Source: Pseudomonas putida (lineage in GTDB: Bacteria; Pseudomonadota; Gammaproteobacteria; Pseudomonadales; Pseudomonadaceae). Taken from it: 64,000 bases of DNA. The stretch's first letter is position 1. Each line of letters opens with the position of its first letter. This document shows positions 45,919-53,584 of this stretch, one piece after another. The stretch is from contig NZ_CP113097.1 of the NCBI RefSeq assembly GCF_026625125.1, positions 2,666,001 to 2,730,000 of the forward strand, in the 5' to 3' direction. A program made the translations under genes and the position numbers. Under the pieces are notes generated by a model. That model was not told the origin of the DNA, did not search any database, and was given only the letters and a program-made list of their open reading frames with translations.

Positions 45919-46400
45919 CAGTTGAGGTTCTGCACTTTGTATTCCTGGGTGTTGACCTGCAGCACCGCGTCGAACGACACCTGGCGGCTGATGTCCTGCA
46001 GGCGCAAAACTGCGTCCACGCGGAAGGTCAACATGCGATGGCCGTTTTGCTGGGCCAGCAGCTGCACGCGCACCCGACGAAAACGCCGGTCGCCGGTACT
46101 GATCGCGCGCTCCAGCTGTTGCTGGATCAGCCGCCGGTCGTGCGGGTCGAGCACGCTGCGGCTGATGAAATCGGGCATGCCGTATTCGAGGATGGACCCA
46201 CCGAGCTGGCTGAAACCTTCGATCTGCTCGGCGACCAGGGACTGGCGGGTATTCACCAGCACCTCCAGGTCGCGCACGATGCTCGCCTTGTATTCGGCCA
46301 GCGAGCAGGTGCGCTGCACAGCCGGCTCGGCCGACTGAAACGGACGGTCGTCCAGCAGCCGGTCGAGCAGCGAGGGCAGCAGGCGGGCCTGATTACTCAT
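45918..46400 (-). CDS. tssE: T6SS baseplate protein TssE (gp25-like)
   Basis: A gp25-like baseplate component of 160 residues: LLPSLLDRLLDD at the N-terminus, SLAEYKASIVRDLEVLVNTRQSL (the EAxxxSVxRDLxxLLNTR family motif) and GMPDFISRSVLD. The C-terminal part, LTFRVDAVLRLQDISRQVSFDAVLQVNTQEY, is the beta-rich gp25 core. Confidence 0.95.
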   Translation of the reverse strand: MSNQARLLPSLLDRLLDDRPFQSAEPAVQRTCSLAEYKASIVRDLEVLVNTRQSLVAEQIEGFSQLGGSILEYGMPDFISRSVLDPHDRRLIQQQLERAISTGDRRFRRVRVQLLAQQNGHRMLTFRVDAVLRLQDISRQVSFDAVLQVNTQEYKVQNLN

Positions 46401-46426
46401 GTGTCATCCTTGAACACGCAGGCCGG

Positions 46427-47929
46427 TTAGCCGCGAGCGCCTTGCGGCAGCTCTGCGACCAGGCGCAGCGAAGCGGTCAGTTCGTCGAGCTGGTAGTGCG
46501 GGCGCAGGTAGGTCACGGCCTTGTACACACCTGGCTTGCCTGGCACCTCGAACACCTCGGCACGGGCTTCGCGCAGCGGGAACTTGGCCTTGGCCTCCTG
46601 GCTGGCGGTGTCGTCGAGCAGCACATAGCTGGCCAGCCACTGGTTGAGGAAACGCTCGACGTCCATGCGCGAGGCGAAGCTGCCGATCTTGTCGCGCATG
46701 ATCGCCTTCATGTAGTGGGCAATGCGCGAGGTGGCGAAAATGTACTGCAGCTGCGCCGAGAGGCGTGCGTTGGCATTGGCGATGTCGGTGTTGTATTGCT
46801 TCTGCTTCTGCGCCGACTGGGTGCCGAAGAACGCGGCGTAGTCGGTGCCCTTGCAATGCACGAGCGGGATGAAGCCAAGGTCCGACAGCTCTTTTTCACG
46901 GCGGTCGGTGATGGCGATTTCAGTTGGGCATTTGAGGGCGATTTCGCCGTCATCGGTCTTGAAGGTATGGGTTGGCAGGCCTTCTACCAGGCCGCCACCT
47001 TCGACGCCGCGGATGGCCACGCACCAGCCGTAGCGCGAGAAGGCATCGGTGACGCGGGTGCCCAGGGCGTAGGCGGCGTTCATCCACAGGTATTTGTTGT
47101 GGTCACGGCCGTCGACGCTTTCGACGAAGTTGAATTCTTCCACCGGAGTGGTATCAGGGCCGTATGGCAGGCGGCCGAGCACATGCGGCAGGGTCAGGCC
47201 GACATAGCGCGAGTCCTCCGAGGCGCGGAACGACTTCCACTTGGCGTATTCGACCGTGTCGAAGATTTTCGCCAAGTCACGCGGGCCGGACATGTCGGTG
47301 AACGAGTCCCAGCCAAACAGCTCGGGCGAGGCGGCCGAAATGAACGGCGCGTGGGCCGCAGCGGCCACGTGCGAGATCTCTTCGAGCAGGTACATGTCTT
47401 CGGGGTTGCGGTTGAATTCGTAGTCACCGATCAGCATGCCGAACGGGGCGCCACCGAAGGTGCCGTACTCTTCTTCGTACACCTTCTTGAACAGCGCGCT
47501 CTGGTCGAATTCGCTGGCGGCCTTGAGGTCGCGCACCAGGTCCTTCTTCGAGGCGTTGAGCAGGTGGATCTTCAGCGTGGTGCTGGTTTCAGTCTGGTCA
47601 ACCTGATACTTCAGGCCGCGCCAGGAGGCTTCCAGCTGCTGGAATTCACGGGCGTGCATGATCTCGTTCATCTGCTCGGAGAGCATCGAGTCGATCTCGG
47701 CGATGCGCGCGTCGAGCACGGCGATCAGGTCTTTGCTCGGGGTCATCTCGCCCTCGAGCACCTGGTTGACCAGCTCACCGATCAGGTCACGGGTGCGGTT
47801 GCGCTCGGTGTCGGAGCGGGCCACACGGCTTTGCGAAATGATGCTGTCGAGCAGCGAGGCCTGCGGGGCGAAGGTTTCCACCTCGACCAGGTCGGTGTCC
47901 TGTTGTGGCAGTGTTTGCTTGTCGGTCAT
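46427..47929 (-). CDS. tssC: T6SS contractile sheath large subunit TssC
   Basis: The sheath subunit VipB/TssC, 500 residues, heterodimerising with TssB. Clear family segments: LLDSIISQSRVARSDTERNRTRDLIGELVNQVLEGEM, EFQQLEASWRGLKYQVDQTETS, FGGAPFGMLIGDYEF, and the C-terminal basic-acidic helix region YLRPHYQLDELTASLRLVAELPQ. Length is normal. Confidence 0.98.
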   Translation of the reverse strand: MTDKQTLPQQDTDLVEVETFAPQASLLDSIISQSRVARSDTERNRTRDLIGELVNQVLEGEMTPSKDLIAVLDARIAEIDSMLSEQMNEIMHAREFQQLEASWRGLKYQVDQTETSTTLKIHLLNASKKDLVRDLKAASEFDQSALFKKVYEEEYGTFGGAPFGMLIGDYEFNRNPEDMYLLEEISHVAAAAHAPFISAASPELFGWDSFTDMSGPRDLAKIFDTVEYAKWKSFRASEDSRYVGLTLPHVLGRLPYGPDTTPVEEFNFVESVDGRDHNKYLWMNAAYALGTRVTDAFSRYGWCVAIRGVEGGGLVEGLPTHTFKTDDGEIALKCPTEIAITDRREKELSDLGFIPLVHCKGTDYAAFFGTQSAQKQKQYNTDIANANARLSAQLQYIFATSRIAHYMKAIMRDKIGSFASRMDVERFLNQWLASYVLLDDTASQEAKAKFPLREARAEVFEVPGKPGVYKAVTYLRPHYQLDELTASLRLVAELPQGARG

Positions 47930-47943
47930 CGTCTGGCTCCTGC

Positions 47944-48477
47944 TTACTCTTTGCCATCGGCGGCGGGGACGGCGGCTTCGCGACCGAATTCCTTGCCCAG
48001 GGTTTTCAGCTTCTCGGTGTTCTGCAGCACGTCCATCAGCAGCTCTTCGAGCTTGTCGTTGCCGCCCATCTTGTTGCGCAGGTCGGCCAGCTTGTTACGC
48101 ACTTCCAAGAGCTTGCGCAGCGGCTCGACTTGCTTCACCACGTTCTGCGGCTCGAAGTCTTCCATGCTGTTGAAGTTCAGCTCCACGCCCAGCTGGGTGC
48201 CGTTCTTGGCCAGGGTGTTGTCGACGCGGTAGGTCAGGCGCGGCTTGATGCCTTTGAGCACGCCGTTGAAGTTGTCGCGGTCGATGAAGACGAACTTGCG
48301 GTCCTTGAGCTTGGGCAAGGGCTCCAGCGGGTTGCCGGAAAAATCGCCCAGCACGCCAACGACAAAGGGCAGCTCCTTTTTCTCGATCGCATCACCGATG
48401 TCCACGTCGTAAGTGATGTGAACCCGCGGCGCGCGAACGCGGTCGAGTTTGTGCTGGGTACTTTCCTTCTTCGCCAT
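47944..48477 (-). CDS. tssB: T6SS contractile sheath small subunit TssB
   Basis: The sheath subunit VipA/TssB, 177 residues. Family motifs: STQHKLDRVRAPRVHITYDVDIGDAIEKKELPFVVGVLGDFSG, FVFIDRDNFNGVLKGIKPRLTYRVDN and the C-terminal LEELLMDVLQNTEKL. The start at 48477 (MAKKES) gives the canonical length. Followed by tssC after 14 bases. Confidence 0.98.
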   Translation of the reverse strand: MAKKESTQHKLDRVRAPRVHITYDVDIGDAIEKKELPFVVGVLGDFSGNPLEPLPKLKDRKFVFIDRDNFNGVLKGIKPRLTYRVDNTLAKNGTQLGVELNFNSMEDFEPQNVVKQVEPLRKLLEVRNKLADLRNKMGGNDKLEELLMDVLQNTEKLKTLGKEFGREAAVPAADGKE

Positions 48478-48538
48478 CGTGTTCTCCAGTGCGAGCAATT
48501 CGCTGCGAATCATGGCGCGGCCCGGCGGGGCCTGCGCG

Positions 48539-49288
48539 TTACAGTCCTTCGATCGTCAGCAGCAGGCGCTGACGGATTTCGTCGTTCATTTCCAGAATGT
48601 TGTCGCGGCCCACCAGCTCTTCGAAACTGGTGTTGCCGGCAATTTGCGTGCTGCTACGGATGACCGAATCGTCGGGAAGTTCCGAACGCACCGGCGAGCT
48701 GATGACGCAGAAAGGCAGGTCGCCCATGCCTTTGAGGCGTTCGAAGCTCAAGCCAAAGCGCAAGCCTTCGAACAGGCGGCCAAGGCCAGGCGACTTGCTC
48801 AGGCAGTAGAACAGCACCAGGTAGTGCACCACGAAGCGGTACAGCTCTGCGCTGCTGCGGTTGGGGTCGCTGATGACATTGCGAAAGCGCGCCAGCTCGA
48901 AGCCCTGAAAACCCACGACCCAGCGCACAGGGCTGGTGACGCGGATGACCTGCCCGCTGGGGGCCAGGACCTTGTCGTATTCGAGGGGGAACAATTCGGG
49001 GGTGGTGCTGATGAGGTTAAGCGGCACTTCCAGCTCGCTGACCAGCTGGAAAGGCGTGGCCGAGCCGATGCGTTCGTACAGTTCGATAAGCGACTGGAAG
49101 TGGCCTTGGGTTTCGCGCCCGCTGCTGCGTTGCGCCCCCTGCAGGTATTCGCCGAACAGCGTTTGCGGACGGATCAGCGGCGCCACGGTAGCGAGGTAAT
49201 CGGCCGCCTGCGCCTTGAGCGCATCGGAGATTGCCCGCGTTTGGCTACGCAGCTTGATCAGTGCTTCGACATCAAACGTCTCTGTCAT
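48539..49288 (-). CDS. First gene of the T6SS operon, function unknown
   Basis: A protein of about 249 residues with no signal peptide or membrane segment. It opens with TETFDVEALIKLRSQTRAISDALK and contains VPLNLISTTPELFPLEYDKVLAPS, VRWVVGFQGFELARFRNVISD, and a mixed alpha/beta middle. I cannot assign it to a named Tss family; the sequence is conserved-looking and co-transcribed 61 bases before tssB. The start is uncertain: the ATG at 49288 (MTETFDV) or an in-frame ATG at 49303 (MDDVPMTETFDV). Its position suggests a sheath or baseplate accessory role; this is inference only. Confidence 0.75.
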   Translation of the reverse strand: MTETFDVEALIKLRSQTRAISDALKAQAADYLATVAPLIRPQTLFGEYLQGAQRSSGRETQGHFQSLIELYERIGSATPFQLVSELEVPLNLISTTPELFPLEYDKVLAPSGQVIRVTSPVRWVVGFQGFELARFRNVISDPNRSSAELYRFVVHYLVLFYCLSKSPGLGRLFEGLRFGLSFERLKGMGDLPFCVISSPVRSELPDDSVIRSSTQIAGNTSFEELVGRDNILEMNDEIRQRLLLTIEGL

Positions 49289-49769
49289 CGGTACATCGTC
49301 CATGAGCCTTTTGAATCGTCCTGATACGCCGCTGGCGTGGACTGGAAACTCGGTACTGGCACATGAATATCGTGTTGCCAGTAATGCCGTGTAGGGCACC
49401 CCACGTTGGAAGAAGTTCCTGTGAGGGCCGCGATTTTTTCCCTGTTTGTGACGCAGCGCAATGATGTCGCATTGATATCGGTCAGGGGTTTTGAGTGCGT
49501 AAAATCTGGGCTCGGGCCCGTGGGGAAGGGGCTTGAGGCCTGTGAAAACAGCTGAAAAAGAGATTGGAAAATATTTTGCAAAAGGTGAAGCAGGTCGCAT
49601 TTCTGGGTGGCCCTGGTGGTGCTGCGAGGGCTTTACCACGGGCCTTTCAATGATGGCAATGCGACGGAATACGCCGCATGTGGCAGCCTGGAGCAAGGTG
49701 TTCATACTCCAGCAACCGCATAGTTGAGCTGCGTGTTCGGCAGGATGACTGGCACGGGCTGCGCCCTTG

Positions 49770-49793
49770 ATCGCCGGCAAGCCGGCCCACAGG
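49770..49793 (-). repeat. REP-type palindromic element, inverted copy
   Basis: Reads ATCGCCGGCAAGCCGGCCCA, the reverse complement of the core of the 49943 copy; together they form a REP pair. Confidence 0.7.
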
Positions 49794-49942
49794 AGGGTGA
49801 GGTGTGGGCTTTGGATATTTGACCCAGGCCGCTATTGGCACGCTGGTCGCAACCGCTTGAGCGTCATGTGCGCCGACGATTGTGGCACCGCTTGCCTGGT
49901 TCTTTTCCAGTATTGATGAGATTTGTCCAAGGGCAGTCCACC

Positions 49943-49987
49943 CCTGTGGGAGCCGGCTTGCCGGCGATCACCGGCAAAGCCGGTGCC
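49943..49987 (+). repeat. REP-type palindromic element
   Basis: Begins CCTGTGGGAGCCGGCTTGCC and continues with a second small stem (ACCGGCAAAGCCGGT). Same core as the copy in opposite orientation at 49770-49793 and the one at 25941. Such elements are characteristic of P. putida intergenic DNA. Confidence 0.75.
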
Positions 49988-50030
49988 ATCCCACCTCGAC
50001 CGTGCCGTTCGGCGGCAGGTCGTGGCGTTG

Positions 50031-50582
50031 CTACCTACCGTCCACCTGGACGCAAATAGTCTTCTCCCCCACAACTTTGCACGGCCAATGGTCGTTGATG
50101 TAGGAATCGGGCGTAAAGCATATGCGCTCATCGTTCACCCAGAACATCTGCCATGCGGAGCCTGAAATACGGAGCTTTGGGCAAGACCAGTAGCCCTTCG
50201 CAGAGAGTGTGGCCGTGGTCGCAATGATCATGGCCGGGGCAGCGCAGCACATTATCGCGAACATCAACTGCAACGACCGGATTTCGAAGGTGTGAAGCCT
50301 GGACTTTTTGGGCGGGTCGAATTTCTGACCGGTCCATACCGCGAAGGCGCAGACAACGAGCGAGTAGGGCGTCCCCGGAATCGCCGCGAGTACGAAAAAA
50401 CTCATGAGCGGCGTCTCCACAACGGGTGCATTTCTGTAGAGGCGCCCATAAAGCGGCAGCAGTTCGGTCCACAGCACGTAGAACGCAAGTGCGCACACCG
50501 CTAGCATGCACAGCGCAAAGCCGATGGCCACGCAGCGAAAGAGCAGCGGGGATCTGACATGGAGTTCGGGATGAGATTTCAT
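50031..50582 (-). CDS. Orphan DUF1240-like membrane protein, paralogue of the effector-linked immunity
   Basis: An inner-membrane protein of 183 residues with about four hydrophobic segments (near 14-38, 56-82, 103-122 and a weaker one) and a hydrophilic C-terminal part. The last 54 residues (GYWSCPKL, ISGSAW, WVNDERICF, PDSYINDHWPCK, ICVQVDGR) match the protein at 53025-53582 at 33 positions, including Cys residues that may form disulphides. Both also share KFDPPKKSRL-type segments (KFDPP and SRL). I place them in a DUF1240-like family, tentatively. Unlike the 53025 gene, this copy has no toxin gene beside it, so it looks like an orphan immunity protein. Confidence 0.75.
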   Translation of the reverse strand: MKSHPELHVRSPLLFRCVAIGFALCMLAVCALAFYVLWTELLPLYGRLYRNAPVVETPLMSFFVLAAIPGTPYSLVVCAFAVWTGQKFDPPKKSRLHTFEIRSLQLMFAIMCCAAPAMIIATTATLSAKGYWSCPKLRISGSAWQMFWVNDERICFTPDSYINDHWPCKVVGEKTICVQVDGR

Positions 50583-50712
50583 GATGAGGTCAGCGTTCCT
50601 TGCTGTCCTTGATCGTTGATTTTGCCAGAGCCTGTCTGGCGGTGTTGTCAGGGGCTGACCAGGTCAGCAAAATGGGCCGATGGATGAGCGCAAGCCTTTG
50701 CAAGGAGCCAGC

Positions 50713-51828
50713 ATGATCGACCTGAGAAGCCCGGACGCAGTCCTGAGCGAATACGCCCAGCGTTACATCGACCTGGTCCCCGACGTATCCCCCCAGTTAC
50801 AGCAACGCATGGAGTACGTATACGATCCAGACCCGCCCATATTGCCACGCATCAAGCCAGCCTGGCTTAGCGACAGGCCTTGCACGCTTTCACGCGAACA
50901 AGCACTCGACCGCGCACAGGGCGCACTGCTGGGCCTGGCAATCGGTGATGCGGTGGGGACCACACTGGAGTTTCAGCGCCGCGGTCAGGGCCAGGTTACA
51001 GACATGGTCGGTGGTGGCCCGTTCCGTCTGGCGCCCGGCGAGTGGACCGACGATACCAGCATGGCGCTGTGCCTGGCCGATACTTACGAGGCCAAGGGCA
51101 GGTTCGATTTCGCGACTTTTGCAGATGCACTGGTGCGTTGGTACCGCCAGGGCGAGAACAGCGTCAACGGGCGCTGTTTCGACATCGGCAATGTCACTCG
51201 GCGCGCGCTCGAAGGGTGGGAAGCTGAGGGGCTTGCTTGGCAAGGGAATGCCGAGCCCTCGTCTGCTGGCAATGGTTCGCTGATCAGGCTTGCGCCCACT
51301 GCCATTTTTCGTCGCCACTCGCTCTCGGCGACCTGGCGAGAATGTGCCACACAGAGCCTAGTCACACATAGCGCGCCCGAAGTACTGGAGTGTTGCAGCC
51401 TGTTCGGCGCGCAGTTGCATCTGGCACTCAATGGCGCCGACAAACACGAGGCGCTGGCAGCCAAAGTGCGCCCGCTGAAATCTCGGCCGCAGATCATCAA
51501 TGCTGGCGAATACAAGCTCAAATCACGAGAGCAGATTCGCTCTTCTGGCTATGTGGTCGACACCCTCGAAGCAGCGCTCTGGGCGGTTTGGCACACTGAT
51601 AATTTCAAGGATGCGATTCTGCTCGCGGCCAACCTTGCCGACGATGCCGACAGCGTGGCCGCCACGGCGGGGCAGTTGGCGGGTGCCTTGTACGGGGTAT
51701 CGGGAATGCCGCCCGAGTGGGTAGCCAAGGTGGCCAGGTCGCACCGTATAGGTCACTTGGCAAGCCGCTTGTTTGAGCATTCGCCGGCAACTGACGAACT
51801 CGATGAGCTGGTGTATGCCGACAACTGA
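50713..51828 (+). CDS. ADP-ribosylglycohydrolase family protein
   Basis: A hydrolase of 371 residues, DraG/ARH fold, that removes ADP-ribose from proteins (or related substrates). Core motifs: [34 protein letters not shown] with the TDD metal ligands, [15 protein letters not shown], and [22 protein letters not shown] with the second metal-binding Asp cluster. The N-terminal 70 residues (before QGALLGLA) are an extra segment. The ATG at 50713 has AAGGAGCCAGC before it and is preferred over the upstream in-frame ATG at 50680. Its location next to a T6SS allows an immunity role, as shown for the ADP-ribosylhydrolase Tri1, but no ADP-ribosyltransferase toxin is seen here. Confidence 0.9.
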   Translation: MIDLRSPDAVLSEYAQRYIDLVPDVSPQLQQRMEYVYDPDPPILPRIKPAWLSDRPCTLSREQALDRAQGALLGLAIGDAVGTTLEFQRRGQGQVTDMVGGGPFRLAPGEWTDDTSMALCLADTYEAKGRFDFATFADALVRWYRQGENSVNGRCFDIGNVTRRALEGWEAEGLAWQGNAEPSSAGNGSLIRLAPTAIFRRHSLSATWRECATQSLVTHSAPEVLECCSLFGAQLHLALNGADKHEALAAKVRPLKSRPQIINAGEYKLKSREQIRSSGYVVDTLEAALWAVWHTDNFKDAILLAANLADDADSVAATAGQLAGALYGVSGMPPEWVAKVARSHRIGHLASRLFEHSPATDELDELVYADN

Positions 51829-51979
51829 TGCTCAAGCCTTCCTCTGGTGAGCGGCTCGCAGAACGGGATCTTGCGCCACGTCGTTGAGGTACGAATCACT
51901 CCCAGGTTTGCTGCTTTCTACAAGGGGCTTCGGGTTGGGGGCGAATAGGGTGATTTATTAGTAGGTAGCAAATAGACTT

Positions 51980-52675
51980 ATGTTTACCACGGATAGATTT
52001 TTTGCAAAGATTTGGTCGGCCTGGACGCTGGTCGTAATAGTCACTGTACTTATGATCGGTCTGAACCCAACGCTTTTCGCTATACCAGCATTCATTGTGG
52101 TGGTCGCAATGACGCTGTGGTGTATCCATTGTGCTTATCGGACTGAGTACTTTGTAAGCTTCGCGAATTTGCGCGTGTTCTTCAATGTGTCGTGTGCGCC
52201 AATGTTCGCGTCGTTGCTGATATTGGGTATTACGTTCAAGAAAATGAAGCTGAGTGCGCCAGCGTCGTTGATGTTAGGCCTCGCGCCTGTCGTGTTGGTG
52301 TTGTTGGCCTACGCGGCAGCTTATTACTGGCGCAGCAAAAATGACATTCTCCAATACAAAGGGCGCCGCGTTGAATCCATAGAGCCGCCTCAGCAAGTTA
52401 GTTGGTGGCAGGCAGGTTTGGCCGCGGGCTTGAGCAGCGTAATTTACCCCCTGATGAAAAGTCATGACGTGCCGGCCACCGGGTTGATCTATTTCCTTAT
52501 GCTCATCTCTGTGTATATGGTTTTTTATAATCGCGACAAGATCAGTGCGCTCAGAGACCTGAAAGCGCGCGAGGCGAAGGAAAACGGTCATTACATTTTC
52601 ATGGACATTGAGGCTATTCAGAGCATGCGGGCTGCCTCGTGGCTGGGTAGGCTATTTGCCGTGCGGGCGCGCTAA
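51980..52675 (+). CDS. Predicted multi-pass membrane protein, unknown function
   Basis: A protein of 231 residues with about five to six hydrophobic segments: WTLVVIVTVLMIGL, FAIPAFIVVVAMTLW, FASLLILGIT, LMLGLAPVVLVLLAYAAAYYW, and LIYFLMLISVYMVFY. A basic/charged C-terminus (RDKISALRDLKAREAKEN) follows. The DNA is AT-richer than its surroundings, consistent with acquired accessory genes. No family recognised. It stands between the ADP-ribosylglycohydrolase and an effector/immunity pair, so an immunity role is conceivable. Confidence 0.7.
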   Translation: MFTTDRFFAKIWSAWTLVVIVTVLMIGLNPTLFAIPAFIVVVAMTLWCIHCAYRTEYFVSFANLRVFFNVSCAPMFASLLILGITFKKMKLSAPASLMLGLAPVVLVLLAYAAAYYWRSKNDILQYKGRRVESIEPPQQVSWWQAGLAAGLSSVIYPLMKSHDVPATGLIYFLMLISVYMVFYNRDKISALRDLKAREAKENGHYIFMDIEAIQSMRAASWLGRLFAVRAR

Positions 52676-53024
52676 TGTTCACTGTTGCAGGGAGTCATTA
52701 TTCTGACTGATGTTCTTTCAGTAGCATCTTCATGATTGGCCCCGCCATCGTTGGGGTTGGCGCTGGCTGGAGCGCAGGTGTCACTATCTGGCTGGCATGA
52801 CTGAAGAAGTGATTTGCACAATTACCATGTCGTTATATATGGTTTTTTGATCGCCACAGTATTGTGCTTGACCTGTTGCCACGCCCTGAGTACCACCACG
52901 CGTGATGCAGTCAGTATCCAAAATGTGAAAGGGGGGGGCTTAACGTTCCGCTATGTTGCAGGAGGGTCAAGCTCGTTTAATAAGGAGCCGCAGAGAGATT
53001 TCGTGGCTCCTTTTCTACAGCTGG
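52676..53024. other. 349-base AT-richer gap with an 8-G tract and possible gene remnant
   Basis: No secure gene. A weak open frame from 52814 (TTG start) would give a lipoprotein-like peptide (YGFLIATVLCLTCCHALSTTT) but runs into the antisense of the immunity gene, so it may be a truncated remnant. A run of eight G lies at 52931-52938. The terminator-like repeat at 52982-53012 is listed separately. Confidence 0.5.
52982..53012. terminator. Terminator after the effector/immunity operon
   Basis: Arms AAGGAGCC and GGCTCCTT, 15-base loop, 12 bases past the minus-strand immunity stop; TTTT follows on the plus strand and an AT-rich stretch on the minus side. Probably bidirectional. Confidence 0.55.
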
Positions 53025-53582
53025 TTAGCGACTGTCAATTTGTACGCATACATTCTTGTCCCCGATGCGCTTACAGGGCTGGTTGTCGTTAGTGTAGAAA
53101 TCAGGCTTGAAGCAGTACCGCGCATCGTTTACCCAATATACCTTCCATGCTGATCCGGAGATCAGCAATTTTTGACACGGCGTGTACCCCTTTACCCACA
53201 AACCAAGCGTTACAAGTACAGCCAGTGCTGGCGCTATGCAAATCATTGACCATAATGTCAATTTGTAAGATTGATACTGGAATCGATAAAGGCGAGAGTT
53301 GATAGGTGGGTCAAACTTTTTGGCGCGCCAGCATGCGTAAGCGGAGGTTATGACGAGTATGGGGCTAACGGTGCACATGGCGATGAGCATAAAGCCCAAA
53401 TAGGGTGTGACTACAATGGGTGTATCTGTAAACAGGCTGCCGAATAGCGGCAGTATGTCGCTTACAAACCAGTTGGCTGAAAGGAGGCCTAAAGCGGCGG
53501 TCAATAGACAAATACTAAAAGCTACGAGGCGGAAGATATACGGTGAGCGCTCGTGAAATTCATAAGGGCGATGTGTGGTCAT
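53025..53582 (-). CDS. Predicted T6SS immunity protein, DUF1240-like, membrane-embedded
   Basis: A protein of 185 residues with about four hydrophobic segments (18-40, 58-82, 104-125 and one more) and a Cys-containing hydrophilic tail (GYTPCQKL, ISGSAWKVYWVND, CFKPDFYTNDNQPCK, VCVQIDSR). It starts two bases after the stop of the effector gene, the normal effector-immunity layout. An inner-membrane location with a periplasmic tail would suit protection against a toxin acting at the inner membrane. It is a clear paralogue of the orphan protein at 50031. The immunity function is inferred from position and paralogy. Confidence 0.75.
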   Translation of the reverse strand: MTTHRPYEFHERSPYIFRLVAFSICLLTAALGLLSANWFVSDILPLFGSLFTDTPIVVTPYLGFMLIAMCTVSPILVITSAYACWRAKKFDPPINSRLYRFQYQSYKLTLWSMICIAPALAVLVTLGLWVKGYTPCQKLLISGSAWKVYWVNDARYCFKPDFYTNDNQPCKRIGDKNVCVQIDSR

Positions 53583-53584
53583 TG

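Larger units (their letters stand above)
49289..50030. other. 742-base region upstream of the T6SS operon, with REP palindromes
   Basis: No gene is evident. It should carry the promoter for the T6SS operon. An AT-rich patch lies near 49552-49580 (GAAAATATTTTGCAAAAGG). Two oppositely oriented REP-type elements occur at 49770-49793 and 49943-49987 (core GTGGGAGCCGGCTTGCCGGCG), making an inverted pair with about 150 bases between. These probably separate the T6SS core from the accessory genes beyond. Confidence 0.6.

Noticed and set aside
49623..49638. Sigma-54-like -24/-12 match on the minus strand (TGG, 10 bases, GC) upstream of the T6SS operon
   Set aside because: Only the GG and GC dinucleotides and spacing fit; the flanking consensus is poor and it lies over 330 bases from the start, so it is not reported as a promoter.
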